Numbered from the stretch's first letter, positions 26,878 through 35,709 are shown. The stretch: DNA of 64,000 bases from Pseudomonas viridiflava (GCF_900582195.1 NZ_UTHA01000259.1:33848-97847), one strand, 5' to 3'. Notes: generated by a model from the letters alone, not told the origin. Made by a program: numbers and translations.

Positions 26878-28401
26878 TCAGTGCAGATTCGGTAATACGT
26901 TGTGCAGCGAATTCGGGTTTTTCAAAACGTTCGCGGCGGCGGCGATATCCGGCGCCAGCCAGCGATCCTGATCGTAGGCCGGAACCGTGTCGCGCAGCAG
27001 TCGCCACGCGCGGTCAGTGCCCATGCCAAAGCGCTGTTCCTTGAGGAATTCAAACGCCTGCGCCGCCAGCAGGTATTCAATGGCGAGGATTTGCGTGCAG
27101 TTTTCCAACGCGCGGTGCAGCTTCAGCGCGGCGTTGGTGCCCATGCTCAAATGGTCTTCCTGCAGGCCCGAAGTGATGTAGTTGTCGAGCACCGCCGGTT
27201 GCGCCAATTGGCGGTTTTCCGCACACAGCGACGCGGCGACGTACTGGACAATCATCATTCCCGAGTTCACCCCCGGATTGGCCACCAGAAACGCCGGCAG
27301 ACCGCTGACGTGCGGGTTCACCAAACGGTCGAGGCGGCGCTCGGCAATCGAGCCGATTTCGGCCATGGCAATCGCCAGCAGATCGGCCGCCATCGCCACC
27401 GACTGCCCGTGCGGGTTGGCTTGCGACATCACCCGGAAATTGTCCGGCGTGCCGAGCAACAATGGGTTATCAGTGCAGCCGTTGAGTTCGGCTTCGACCT
27501 GTTTGATCGCATGTTCCAGTTGATCGCGCGCGGCGCCATGCACCTGCGGAATCGAACGAATGCTCAGCGCATCCTGAGTGCGAATGCCTTTGCTCGAGGC
27601 GATCACTTCGCTGCCATCGAGCAAGGCGCGCAGATTGATGCCGACCTGCTGCATGCCCGGGTGCGGTTTCAGCGCGATGATCTCGGCATCGAAGGCGTCG
27701 ATCTGGCCGCGCTGGGCTTCGAAACTCATCGCGCCGATGACGTCGGCCCATTGCACTAGTCGCGTTGCGTCGGCAATCGCCAGACAACTGAGGCCGGTCA
27801 TGCACGGCGTGCCGTTGACCAGGCACAAACCGTCCTTCGCTCCGAGTTGCACTGGCTCAAGACCTTCCTCAGCCAACGCTTGTTGTGCGGAAATAACCTG
27901 GCCGCGATAGCTGACATTGCCAACGCCGAGCAACGCGATGCCGATGTGCGCCATGTGCGTCAGGTAACCCACCGAACCTTGCGACGGCACTTGCGGGGTA
28001 ACGCCGCGATTGAGCAGCGCCAGCAGCGCTTCGACGACACGGCGATGAATACCGGACTTGCCGTGGCTGTAGTTGTGAATCGCCGCGCAAATGATCGCGC
28101 GGGTCTGCTCGTCGGCGAGTACCGGACCGACGCCGCAGGCATGGCTGAGCAGGGTGTTGCGCGAAAGCTGGCTGAGTTGTTCGTCTTTTAGCGAGACGTT
28201 GGACAAACCGCCCAGGCCGGTGTTGACGCCATAGGCGCGCTCGCCGCTTTCAACGATGCGCTGGACGATGCCTTGGGCGTTTTCGATGCGCGCCCAGGTG
28301 TCGCTCGATAGATCGAGTCGAGCACCGTGACGGGCGACGGCGACCACGTCCTGCCAACGCAGGGGGGCGCCGGTAATAATGATTTTTTCAGCCTGGGACA
28401 T
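26878..28401 (-). CDS. HAL/PAL-family protein lacking the MIO tripeptide
   Basis: Full-length paralogue (507 residues) of aromatic amino-acid ammonia-lyases inside the hut operon. The fold signatures are clear: RAYGVNTGLGGLSN, LLSHACGVG, LVNGTPC, NCTDNPLL and LQEDHLSM. However, the MIO site reads GSVGYLTHMAH (residues 142-152) instead of GSVGASGDLAPLAH, three residues shorter and with no Ala-Ser-Gly. The catalytic Tyr of QDPYSLRC is Leu279 (QDALSIRS), and the Phe of GGNFHAEP is Pro330 (QANPHGQS). The frame is intact, so this is not decay. Ordinary MIO lyase chemistry should be impossible, so it may be a regulator, a subunit of HutH, or an enzyme with another chemistry. An equivalent gene exists in other Pseudomonas hut clusters. 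Confidence 0.85.
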   Translation of the reverse strand: MSQAEKIIITGAPLRWQDVVAVARHGARLDLSSDTWARIENAQGIVQRIVESGERAYGVNTGLGGLSNVSLKDEQLSQLSRNTLLSHACGVGPVLADEQTRAIICAAIHNYSHGKSGIHRRVVEALLALLNRGVTPQVPSQGSVGYLTHMAHIGIALLGVGNVSYRGQVISAQQALAEEGLEPVQLGAKDGLCLVNGTPCMTGLSCLAIADATRLVQWADVIGAMSFEAQRGQIDAFDAEIIALKPHPGMQQVGINLRALLDGSEVIASSKGIRTQDALSIRSIPQVHGAARDQLEHAIKQVEAELNGCTDNPLLLGTPDNFRVMSQANPHGQSVAMAADLLAIAMAEIGSIAERRLDRLVNPHVSGLPAFLVANPGVNSGMMIVQYVAASLCAENRQLAQPAVLDNYITSGLQEDHLSMGTNAALKLHRALENCTQILAIEYLLAAQAFEFLKEQRFGMGTDRAWRLLRDTVPAYDQDRWLAPDIAAAANVLKNPNSLHNVLPNLH

Positions 28402-28442
28402 CTAAAACCTCAACCGTAATATTGATGCAGCTCTGCCGGCCC

Positions 28443-28510
28443 CTTCGCGAGCAAGCTCGCTCCCACATTGGAATGCGTACCCCCTGTGGGAGCGAGCTTG
28501 CTCGCGAAGG
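28443..28510. repeat. REPIN 5 (short spacer)
   Basis: REP arms about 20 bp apart between hutV and the lyase paralogue, within the presumed hut transcript. Confidence 0.9.
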
Positions 28511-28535
28511 GGCCGGCAGCCTCACCGCAAGTCTG

Positions 28536-29366
28536 TTAAACCACCGCCGCCCGCCGCTGCACAAACCGGTCGACATACTCATCCGCCGGCGAATGCAGAA
28601 TCTCGCGTGGCGTGCCGACCTGGATCAAGCGACCATCCTTGAGAATCGCAATGCGGTTGCCGATACGTACCGCCTCATCAAGGTCATGGGTAATGAAGAC
28701 GATGGTCTTGTGCAACGTCTTTTGCAGCTCCAGCAACTGGTCCTGCATCTCGGCACGGATCAGCGGGTCCAGCGCACTGAACGCTTCGTCCATGAGGATG
28801 ATGTCGGTGTCCGCCGCCAAGGCGCGGGCCAGGCCGACACGCTGACGCATGCCGCCGGAGAGCTGGTGCGGGTATTTGTTTTCGTAGCCTTTGAGGCCAA
28901 CGGTGTTAATCCAGTGCAGCGCGCGTTCCGAGCACATTTGCTTGCTCTCGCCACGCACTTTCAGGCCGTAGGCGACGTTGTCGAGCACGCTCTTGTGCGG
29001 CAGCAGGCCGAAGCTCTGGAACACCATGCTGATCTTGTGCCGGCGAAATTCGCGCAGGGCGTCCATGTCGTATTGCAGGATGTCCACGCCGTCGACGAGG
29101 ATCGCGCCGCTGGTCGGGTCGATCAGCCGGTTGAAGTGGCGCACCAGCGTCGACTTGCCCGAGCCGGACAGGCCCATGATCACGAAGATCTCGCCGGTGC
29201 CGATGCTCAGCGACAGATCGTTCACGCCGACCACGCAACCGGTCTCGCTCAGCACCTGATCCTTGGTCTTGCCCTGGCCGACCATCGCCAGTGCGTCCTT
29301 GGCGCGGTTGCCGAAAATCTTGAAGACGTTTTTGACTTCGATCTTGCTCACGGTTGCGTTGCTCAT
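28536..29366 (-). CDS. hutV: Histidine ABC importer ATP-binding protein HutV
   Basis: 276-residue ATPase of the quaternary-amine/ProV-like family. Walker A GLSGSGKST, signature LSGGMRQR, Walker B IILMDEAFSALD. The C-terminal CBS domains of ProV are absent. In P. fluorescens and relatives HutXWV takes up histidine (established). That role is assigned here by position in the hut cluster. It overlaps hutW by 4 bp. Confidence 0.9.
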   Translation of the reverse strand: MSNATVSKIEVKNVFKIFGNRAKDALAMVGQGKTKDQVLSETGCVVGVNDLSLSIGTGEIFVIMGLSGSGKSTLVRHFNRLIDPTSGAILVDGVDILQYDMDALREFRRHKISMVFQSFGLLPHKSVLDNVAYGLKVRGESKQMCSERALHWINTVGLKGYENKYPHQLSGGMRQRVGLARALAADTDIILMDEAFSALDPLIRAEMQDQLLELQKTLHKTIVFITHDLDEAVRIGNRIAILKDGRLIQVGTPREILHSPADEYVDRFVQRRAAVV

Positions 29367-30214
29367 TTGCTCACCTCATGCCGTGGCCGACCGTACGCCT
29401 GAGTAATGCGGTCGATGACCACTGCGAGAATCACGATCGCCAGACCAGCCTCGAGGCCACGTCCGACGTTGAGGGTCTGAATCCCCACCAGCACATCTTC
29501 ACCCAGACCACGGGCGCCGATCATCGAGGCGATCACCACCATCGACAGGGCCATCATGGTGGTCTGATTGATCCCGGCCATGATGCTTGGCAGCGCCAGC
29601 GGCAGTTGCACGCCGAACAGCTGCTGCCAGCGATTGGCGCCGAAGGCGTTGATCGCTTCCATCACTTCGCCGTCGACCTGGCGAATACCCAGATCGGTCA
29701 GGCGAATCAGCGGCGGTGCGGCGTAGATCACCGTGGCGAAAATCGCCGGGACCTTGCCCAGACCGAACAGCATCAGCACCGGGATCAGGTACACGAAACT
29801 CGGCATGGTCTGCATGATGTCGAGCAGCGGCATCAGCACCGAACGCAGGCGATTGCTGCGCGCCGAGAGAATCCCCAGCGGAATGCCGATCAGCACCGAA
29901 ATGATCGTCGCGACCATCATCAGCGCCAGCGTCTGCATCAGCTTGTCCCACAGACCAACGGCGCCGACGAGGAACAGCAAACCGACGATAACGGCGGTGG
30001 TTACGACTTTGCGTGTGGCGTGCCAGGCAACCACACCGACGATCGCCAGCATCAACCACCACGGCGCTGCACGCAGCAGGCCTTCGAGGTTGACGATGGC
30101 CCACAGCAGCGTGTCGGAGATATGGCGGAACACATCACCGTAGTTGGTGACCAGCGAATCGACCCAACCGTTGACCCAGTCAGCGATGGAAAAGGTAAAG
30201 CTCTCGGGAAACAT
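29363..30214 (-). CDS. hutW: Histidine ABC importer permease HutW
   Basis: 283-residue permease of the ProW/OpuAB type with about six membrane helices (e.g. WWLMLAIVGVVAW, VVTTAVIVGLLFLVGAVGLW, TLALMMVATIISVLIGIPLG). The EAA-type loop is EAINAFGANRWQQLFGVQLPLA. It overlaps the ATPase gene and lies 83 bp after hutX. Confidence 0.9.
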   Translation of the reverse strand: MFPESFTFSIADWVNGWVDSLVTNYGDVFRHISDTLLWAIVNLEGLLRAAPWWLMLAIVGVVAWHATRKVVTTAVIVGLLFLVGAVGLWDKLMQTLALMMVATIISVLIGIPLGILSARSNRLRSVLMPLLDIMQTMPSFVYLIPVLMLFGLGKVPAIFATVIYAAPPLIRLTDLGIRQVDGEVMEAINAFGANRWQQLFGVQLPLALPSIMAGINQTTMMALSMVVIASMIGARGLGEDVLVGIQTLNVGRGLEAGLAIVILAVVIDRITQAYGRPRHEVSK

Positions 30215-30297
30215 AATCGGCTCTCAATCAGAAATCTCAATCAAGCGTTTACGGCATATCTCCCGGCCAGCCTCACGGTTGACCGGGAGGTATCGAC

Positions 30298-31266
30298 CTA
30301 AAGCGCCGCGTCGATTTTCTTGGCTGCGTCTTCACTGACCCACGCATGCCAGACCTCAGGATGTTCCTTGAGGAAGATTTTCGCCAGTTTTGGCGACTCG
30401 ATACGTTCCTTGGCCATGCGACCCAGGTTCTGGTTCAGCAGGTCGATCGGCAGGTTGACCTTTTCCAGCACGGCGACCAGTTCCGGGGCTTCGTCGTGGA
30501 AGGTTTTCGACAGACCGACCTTGATGCTCACGGACTTGTCGACGCCCGGTTTTTCTTCCAGTTTGACCGCGTCGATCTGGCCCATCAGCGGGGTTGGCGA
30601 CCAGTAGTAGAACAGGATCGGCTCGCCACGCTTGTAGCTCGACAGCACCGCCGCATCCAGCGCCGGGCCGGTGCCCGGGCGGAAGTTGGTGTAGCTGCTT
30701 TCCAGGCCGTAGCTTTTCAGCATTTCGCTGTTGTCGAGTTCGCAGGTCCAGCCGGCCGGGCAGTTGTAGAAACGGCCCTTGGACGGCTCTTCGGCGTCCT
30801 TGAACACGGCGGCGTATTTGCCCAGGTCAGCGATGTTTTTCAGGTCCGGGGCTTTTGGCTCAAGCTTGCGCTTGGCGTCGCCTTCGATCACGTAACGCGG
30901 CACGTACCAGCCTTCCACCGCGCCGACTACAGGAGCGCCGACACCGACGACCTTGCCGGCCTTCTCGGCCTTGTTCCAGACCTCGCTGCGGCCGACCCAC
31001 TCTTCGGCGAACACTTGAATATCATTGCTGCTCAGGGCGTTTTCCATGGTGATGGAGTTGCCCGGCAGGCTGTCGGTCTTGCAGTCGTAACCTTTCTCCA
31101 GCACCACTTGCAGCACGTCGGTCAGCAGCATGCCGCTTTCCCAGTTCAGCCCGGCGAATTTCACCGGTTTGCCCGATTCGCACCAGCCGGCGGCTTGCGT
31201 CGCACCGGCACTGGCCAGCAGGCCCATGGACAGCAATGTGGTCAGCAGGGTCTTGTTCGATTTCAT
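30298..31266 (-). CDS. hutX: Histidine ABC importer binding protein HutX
   Basis: Periplasmic binding protein of the OpuAC/ProX glycine-betaine family, 322 residues. The ATG at 31266 gives a signal peptide ending ATQAAG. The frame upstream of it overlaps the permease gene region. Tryptophans typical of the aromatic ligand cage (GLNWESGM, EEWVGRSEVW, GWYVPRY, YYWSPTP) and a likely disulfide pair (NCPAGWTCEL) are present. The histidine assignment follows the HutXWV precedent. Choline-like ligands cannot be excluded from sequence. Confidence 0.88.
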   Translation of the reverse strand: MKSNKTLLTTLLSMGLLASAGATQAAGWCESGKPVKFAGLNWESGMLLTDVLQVVLEKGYDCKTDSLPGNSITMENALSSNDIQVFAEEWVGRSEVWNKAEKAGKVVGVGAPVVGAVEGWYVPRYVIEGDAKRKLEPKAPDLKNIADLGKYAAVFKDAEEPSKGRFYNCPAGWTCELDNSEMLKSYGLESSYTNFRPGTGPALDAAVLSSYKRGEPILFYYWSPTPLMGQIDAVKLEEKPGVDKSVSIKVGLSKTFHDEAPELVAVLEKVNLPIDLLNQNLGRMAKERIESPKLAKIFLKEHPEVWHAWVSEDAAKKIDAAL

Positions 31267-31336
31267 TGTCGTGACGCTCCTAATCATGAATTGGCTTACG
31301 GCAGTCAAGAGGCATCCAGCCCTGTCCACGTCCAGA

Positions 31337-32809
31337 TCAGGCCTGCGCCGCAGCGCGACCGGCCCCGCTTGTTTCAGGTTGTACAACGCTGTTCTGCTCG
31401 ACCGGCAGAATCAGTTGATCGGGCACTGCGCTGTGCCATTTTTTTGCGCACACGTAGTAGACGGCAGCTGGCAACACCAGGCCGATGATCCAGGAAATGT
31501 CCACATCACCGAGGGCGGCCACCAGCGGGCCGGTATAGAACTTGGTGGAGATGAACGGCAGCTGCACCAGCACACCGAACACATAGACGCTGATGCCGAG
31601 CAGGTTCCAGCGCCCGTAGCGTCCGTTCGGATCGGCCAGTGCCGGCACGTCATAACGCTCGCGGGTGATGCAGTAGTAATCCACCAGGTTGATCGCGCTC
31701 CACGGTGTGAAGAAGGCGAGCAGGAACAGGATGAAAGACTTGAACGCACCGAGGAACGAGTGCTGACCGAGCAGCGCGATCAGGGTCGCCGCACCGACGA
31801 TCACCAGCACGAACACCAGACGCTGCATCCGGGTAACCGTCAGATGGCCTTTGAAACCACTGAGGATGGTCGCGATGCACATGAAGCTGCCGTAGGAGTT
31901 CAGCGTCGAGATGGTCACCTTGCCGAACGCGATGCTGAAGTACAGCAGCGCAGCGGTGGCACCGGTGCCGCCCAGGCCGACGATGTAGGCAACTTCGTGA
32001 CCGGCGAACTGGCCGTTGGCCGAAGCCGCAGCAAAGACGCCGAGGATCATCGCCACTTGCGCGCCGACCACCGAACCGGCACCGGCGGCAAAGAAGGTTT
32101 TGACCGCCGAGGTGTTGCTCGGCAGGTAACGGGAATAGTCAGCCACGTAGGGGCCGAAAGCGATCTGCCAAGAGGCCGCGAGCGACACCGCGAGCAGGAA
32201 GCTGCTCCAGCTGAAATGACGGATTTGCAGAAGTGCACCGACGTCGGTCTGGCTCATCAAACGCCAGAACAGGAAGACGAAAGCGATCACGCCAATCACG
32301 CTGGCAACGCGGCCGATCCAGTGGATCACCCGGTAACCAAGCACCGTGACCAGCACGATGACGCTGGCAAAAATCAGGATGCCGACGCTGTCGCTGACGT
32401 TAAACAACTGACCCAGCGCCTGGCCGGAAAGCACGGTGCCCGTCGCGGTGAAACCCAGGTACATCAGGCACACCAGCACGATCGGAATCGCCGCGCCGTA
32501 AACGCCGAACTGCACGCGGCTGGAAATCATCTGCGGCAGGCCAAGCTTCGGCCCTTGCGCCGCATGCAGCGCCATCACCCCGCCGCCCAGCAATTGACCG
32601 ATCAACAGACCGATCAGCGACCAAAACACATCACCGCCGAGCACCACGGCCAAGGCCCCGGTGACAATCGCAGTGATTTGCAGGTTGGCGCCCATCCACA
32701 GGGTGAACTGGCTAAACATACGACCGTGTCTTTCCGCTTCCGGGATGTAGTCGATCGAACGCCTTTCGATCAACGGTTTGTTGCCTGCACGATCGGTGTT
32801 GACAGCCAT
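31337..32809 (-). CDS. hutT: NCS1-family permease, probable urocanate transporter HutT
   Basis: 490-residue, about 12-helix transporter of the cytosine/purine NCS1 family. N-terminal FSQFTLWMGANLQ is a family signature. In P. fluorescens SBW25 the NCS1 protein in the hut operon is the urocanate transporter, called HutTu (established). Here it sits between hutU and hutXWV in the same orientation. The APC-type histidine permease gene (hutTh) found in some hut clusters is not present in the window. Confidence 0.88.
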   Translation of the reverse strand: MAVNTDRAGNKPLIERRSIDYIPEAERHGRMFSQFTLWMGANLQITAIVTGALAVVLGGDVFWSLIGLLIGQLLGGGVMALHAAQGPKLGLPQMISSRVQFGVYGAAIPIVLVCLMYLGFTATGTVLSGQALGQLFNVSDSVGILIFASVIVLVTVLGYRVIHWIGRVASVIGVIAFVFLFWRLMSQTDVGALLQIRHFSWSSFLLAVSLAASWQIAFGPYVADYSRYLPSNTSAVKTFFAAGAGSVVGAQVAMILGVFAAASANGQFAGHEVAYIVGLGGTGATAALLYFSIAFGKVTISTLNSYGSFMCIATILSGFKGHLTVTRMQRLVFVLVIVGAATLIALLGQHSFLGAFKSFILFLLAFFTPWSAINLVDYYCITRERYDVPALADPNGRYGRWNLLGISVYVFGVLVQLPFISTKFYTGPLVAALGDVDISWIIGLVLPAAVYYVCAKKWHSAVPDQLILPVEQNSVVQPETSGAGRAAAQA

Positions 32810-32867
32810 GATTCAACCTCTGTGGATTGTTTTAATAGTTCACTGAGCTTCGGTAGGGCTGCTTTTC

Positions 32868-32957
32868 TGTGGGAGCGAGCTTGCTCGCGAATCGGCCAGT
32901 ACATTCAACATCTGTGCTGGCTGACAGATTGCTTTCGCGAGCAAGCTCGCTCCCACA
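32868..32957. repeat. REPIN 6
   Basis: Inverted REP pair in the 163-bp gap between hutU and the NCS1 permease gene, within the operon, starting 15 bp from the hutU stop. Confidence 0.9.
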
Positions 32958-32972
32958 TAAAGCCAAAACGTG

Positions 32973-34658
32973 TTACTTGCCGCCGGTAATCATCGGCAGG
33001 TTCAGCCCCTGTTCCTTGGCGCAGTCGATGGCGATCTGGTAACCGGCATCGGCGTGACGCATAACGCCGGTGGCCGGGTCGTTGTGCAGCACGCGCGCAA
33101 TGCGCTCGGCCGCTTCGTCAGTGCCGTCGCAGACAATCACCATGCCCGAGTGCTGCGAGAAGCCCATGCCGACGCCGCCGCCGTGGTGCAGGGAAACCCA
33201 GGTCGCGCCGCTCGCGGTGTTGAGCAAAGCGTTGAGCAGTGGCCAGTCGGACACGGCGTCGGACCCATCCTGCATCGATTCGGTTTCGCGGTTCGGGCTA
33301 GCGACCGAGCCGGAGTCGAGGTGGTCGCGACCGATGACGATCGGTGCCGACAGCTCGCCACTGCGCACCATTTCGTTGAAGGCCAGACCGAGCTTGGCGC
33401 GCAGGCCCAGGCCGACCCAGCAGATACGTGCCGGCAGACCCTGGAAGCTGATGCGCTCGCGGGCCATGTCCAGCCAGTTGTGCAGGTGCGCGTCGTCGGG
33501 GATCAGCTCTTTGACCTTGGCATCGGTTTTGTAGATGTCTTGCGGATCGCCGGACAGCGCCGCCCAACGGAACGGGCCGATGCCACGGCAGAACAGCGGA
33601 CGGATGTAAGCCGGTACGAAACCCGGGAAGTCGAAGGCGTTTTCGACGCCTTCTTCCTGCGCCATCTGACGGATGTTGTTGCCGTAGTCGAAGGTCGGAA
33701 TGCCTTGTTTCTGGAATTCCAGCATCGCTTTAACGTGCACGGCCATCGACTGCTTGGCGGCTTTGATCACAGCGGCCGGCTCGGTCTTGGCGCGGGCGCG
33801 GTATTCGTCCCAGGTCCAGCCAGCAGGCAGGTAACCGTTGAGCGGGTCGTGGGCGCTGGTCTGGTCGGTGACCATGTCCGGGCGCACGCCGCGCTTGACC
33901 AGTTCCGGGAGGATTTCTGCGGCGTTACCCAGCAGCGCGATGGAGATCGCTTTGCCTTCTTTGGTGTATTTGTCGATGCGCGCCAGGGCGTCGTCGAGGT
34001 CTTTGGCCTGCTCGTCGACGTAACGGCTTTTCAGACGGAAATCGATGCTCACTTGTTGGCATTCGATGTTCAGCGAGCAAGCGCCGGCCAGAGTTGCCGC
34101 CAGAGGTTGTGCGCCGCCCATGCCACCGAGGCCAGCGGTCAATACCCACTTGCCGGTGAGGTTGTCGTTGTAGTGCTGACGACCCGCTTCGACGAAGGTT
34201 TCGTAGGTGCCTTGAACGATGCCTTGGCTGCCGATGTAGATCCAGCTGCCGGCGGTCATCTGGCCGTACATGGCCAGGCCTTTGGCGTCGAGCTCGTTGA
34301 AGTGCTCCCAGCTCGCCCAGTGCGGCACGAGGTTGGAGTTGGCGATCAGTACGCGCGGGGCGTTGCTGTGGGTCTTGAACACGCCGACCGGCTTGCCGGA
34401 TTGCACCAGCAGGGTCTCGTCGTCATTCAGGTTGGTCAGGCTTTCGACGATCTTGTCGTAGCACTCCCAGTTACGCGCGGCGCGACCAATACCACCGTAA
34501 ACCACCAGCTCTTTCGGGTTCTCGGCGACTTCCGGGTCGAGGTTGTTCATCAGCATGCGCAGCGGCGCTTCGGTCAGCCAGCTCTTGGCGGTCAGCTTGT
34601 TGCCGCGGGCGGCACGGATCTCAACGTTGCGAAACTTTGTAGGCTTATTGTCAGTCAC
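32973..34658 (-). CDS. hutU: Urocanate hydratase HutU
   Basis: Second step: urocanate to imidazolone propionate, using NAD+ as electrophile. 561 residues, full length. The urocanase signature around the catalytic Cys reads FQGLPARICWVGLG, and the NAD-binding Gly-rich segment is VLTAGLGGMGGAQP. It is the first gene of the long - strand hut unit (hutU, hutT, hutXWV, lyase paralogue, hutH, hutI, hutG), with its own sigma-54 promoter upstream. Confidence 0.97.
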   Translation of the reverse strand: MTDNKPTKFRNVEIRAARGNKLTAKSWLTEAPLRMLMNNLDPEVAENPKELVVYGGIGRAARNWECYDKIVESLTNLNDDETLLVQSGKPVGVFKTHSNAPRVLIANSNLVPHWASWEHFNELDAKGLAMYGQMTAGSWIYIGSQGIVQGTYETFVEAGRQHYNDNLTGKWVLTAGLGGMGGAQPLAATLAGACSLNIECQQVSIDFRLKSRYVDEQAKDLDDALARIDKYTKEGKAISIALLGNAAEILPELVKRGVRPDMVTDQTSAHDPLNGYLPAGWTWDEYRARAKTEPAAVIKAAKQSMAVHVKAMLEFQKQGIPTFDYGNNIRQMAQEEGVENAFDFPGFVPAYIRPLFCRGIGPFRWAALSGDPQDIYKTDAKVKELIPDDAHLHNWLDMARERISFQGLPARICWVGLGLRAKLGLAFNEMVRSGELSAPIVIGRDHLDSGSVASPNRETESMQDGSDAVSDWPLLNALLNTASGATWVSLHHGGGVGMGFSQHSGMVIVCDGTDEAAERIARVLHNDPATGVMRHADAGYQIAIDCAKEQGLNLPMITGGK

Positions 34659-34790
34659 GAAAAAGACTCCTCAGCGATCAATTCAAACCAACCCTGGCAG
34701 TGGGCAAGCAGCCTGTGCGCTTCGATGCGCGACAAGCGAATCAGTGGACGCTGCGGAGAGTCTCGAGCGACTCATACGCATACGTCTTTA

Positions 34791-34804
34791 CTTGTACATA
34801 CAAG
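34791..34804. promoter_or_regulatory. HutC operator at hutU
   Basis: Inverted repeat CTTGTACATACAAG with core TGTA-N2-TACA, the pattern recognised by HutC. It overlaps the predicted hutU transcription start (about 34798), so bound HutC would block initiation. Urocanate releases HutC (known for the family). Confidence 0.82.
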
Positions 34805-34808
34805 CATA

Positions 34809-34824
34809 TGCAATCAAGCGGCCA
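34809..34824 (-). promoter_or_regulatory. Sigma-54 promoter of hutU
   Basis: On the - strand TGGCCGCTTGATTGCA has GG and GC exactly 10 bp apart, matching TGGCACG-N4-TTGCA. In SBW25 hutU needs sigma-54 with CbrB or NtrC (established). The leader to the hutU ATG is about 140 nt. The rest of the 480-bp hutU-hutD gap holds repeat copy 2 and nothing else recognised. Confidence 0.8.
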
Positions 34825-35011
34825 ACTTGTTGGAGGGGCATTCAAGAAAAATCTCGGGCAGGGCTGGAGAGCGCCTGAATCAAGGGTTCGGGTGCGGATG
34901 AAATTTTTCGCGGAGAGATTTTTTGTGTTCGGGGTTTGGTCAGATGAGCGTGGTTTTGCGCCACGCTGGGGCGTTCGGTAACAAGTTGGTGCGTGGATGG
35001 AAACAGGACCT

Positions 35012-35126
35012 GATCGTTCCCTCACTCTGCGTGGTAACGCCGCCATGGACGCTCCGCGTCCGCTTCGATGGAGGTGACGCAGAGCGTCACGGGATGCATT
35101 CCCACGCAGAGCGTGGGAACGATCAG
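35012..35126. repeat. GATCGTTCCC-ended repeat, copy 2
   Basis: Inverted ends GATCGTTCCC/GGGAACGATC and an inner GACGCTCCGCGTC palindrome, as in the copy at 25116. The left arm carries substitutions (TCACTCTGCGTGGTA). Located between the divergent hut promoter region and the end of hutD. Confidence 0.8.
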
Positions 35127-35139
35127 TGGGGAGGATTAA

Positions 35140-35709
35140 CTAGCGCGCAGTCAGTTCGATCACGCAGCAAGCGGCATTGGTGGAGACTTCGGCCAGACAG
35201 CTGTTACCGTCCAGTTGCAGGCAATCATGTCGCCCCAACTGCGAAACACTGTCACCGATCCGGACTTCCAGCAACTCGCTGACACTGAACACCAACACCG
35301 TCCCCGCCGAGCTGAAAAACCGCTGCTCACCGTCCAGCCACTGCAACCGCGCGCTGTAACGCTGCGGGGCGTAAATCAGATTGAAATCGCGAATTGCACC
35401 GCCAAGCAGCGTGCACGACACCTGGCTTTCACCGCTGAAAGCAAACGGGTCGAGCGGTAACAGCGGACGAGTGTCGTTGCCATCAACACACAGGGTCATG
35501 CCATCGCCCTGCAACACGGTAATTACCCGCTGGTAGCCGGCGAAGGTCGAGAACCCGCCAGACTCGGCGATGTCGGCAATCGAAAGACGCCAGCCGAAAC
35601 CGTCCAGACCGGCACCGGCGTCACGGGTGATTTCTTCAGTACTGCCACCGCCGTTTTTCCACGGCATGCGCGGGTAGCCTTCAGCGCGTAAAACCTTCAA
35701 ACCATTCAT
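35140..35709 (-). CDS. hutD: HutD family protein
   Basis: 189-residue bicupin protein of the HutD family. N-terminal MPWKNGGGSTEEI and GWRLSIADI are family signatures. In P. fluorescens HutD is thought to limit hut expression, perhaps by sensing N-formylglutamate or urocanate, but its biochemical activity is not settled. It follows hutC by 9 bp and is co-transcribed with it. It ends in front of a repeat element. Confidence 0.93.
   Translation of the reverse strand: MNGLKVLRAEGYPRMPWKNGGGSTEEITRDAGAGLDGFGWRLSIADIAESGGFSTFAGYQRVITVLQGDGMTLCVDGNDTRPLLPLDPFAFSGESQVSCTLLGGAIRDFNLIYAPQRYSARLQWLDGEQRFFSSAGTVLVFSVSELLEVRIGDSVSQLGRHDCLQLDGNSCLAEVSTNAACCVIELTAR

Noticed and set aside
26878..28401. Frameshift or sequencing error explaining the missing MIO tripeptide
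   Set aside because: The frame is continuous on both sides, the deletion is exactly three codons, and other catalytic positions far away are also replaced. A single error cannot cause this.
32970..34901. A 643-codon + strand frame opposite hutU
   Set aside because: Antisense shadow of a full-length, motif-complete urocanate hydratase.
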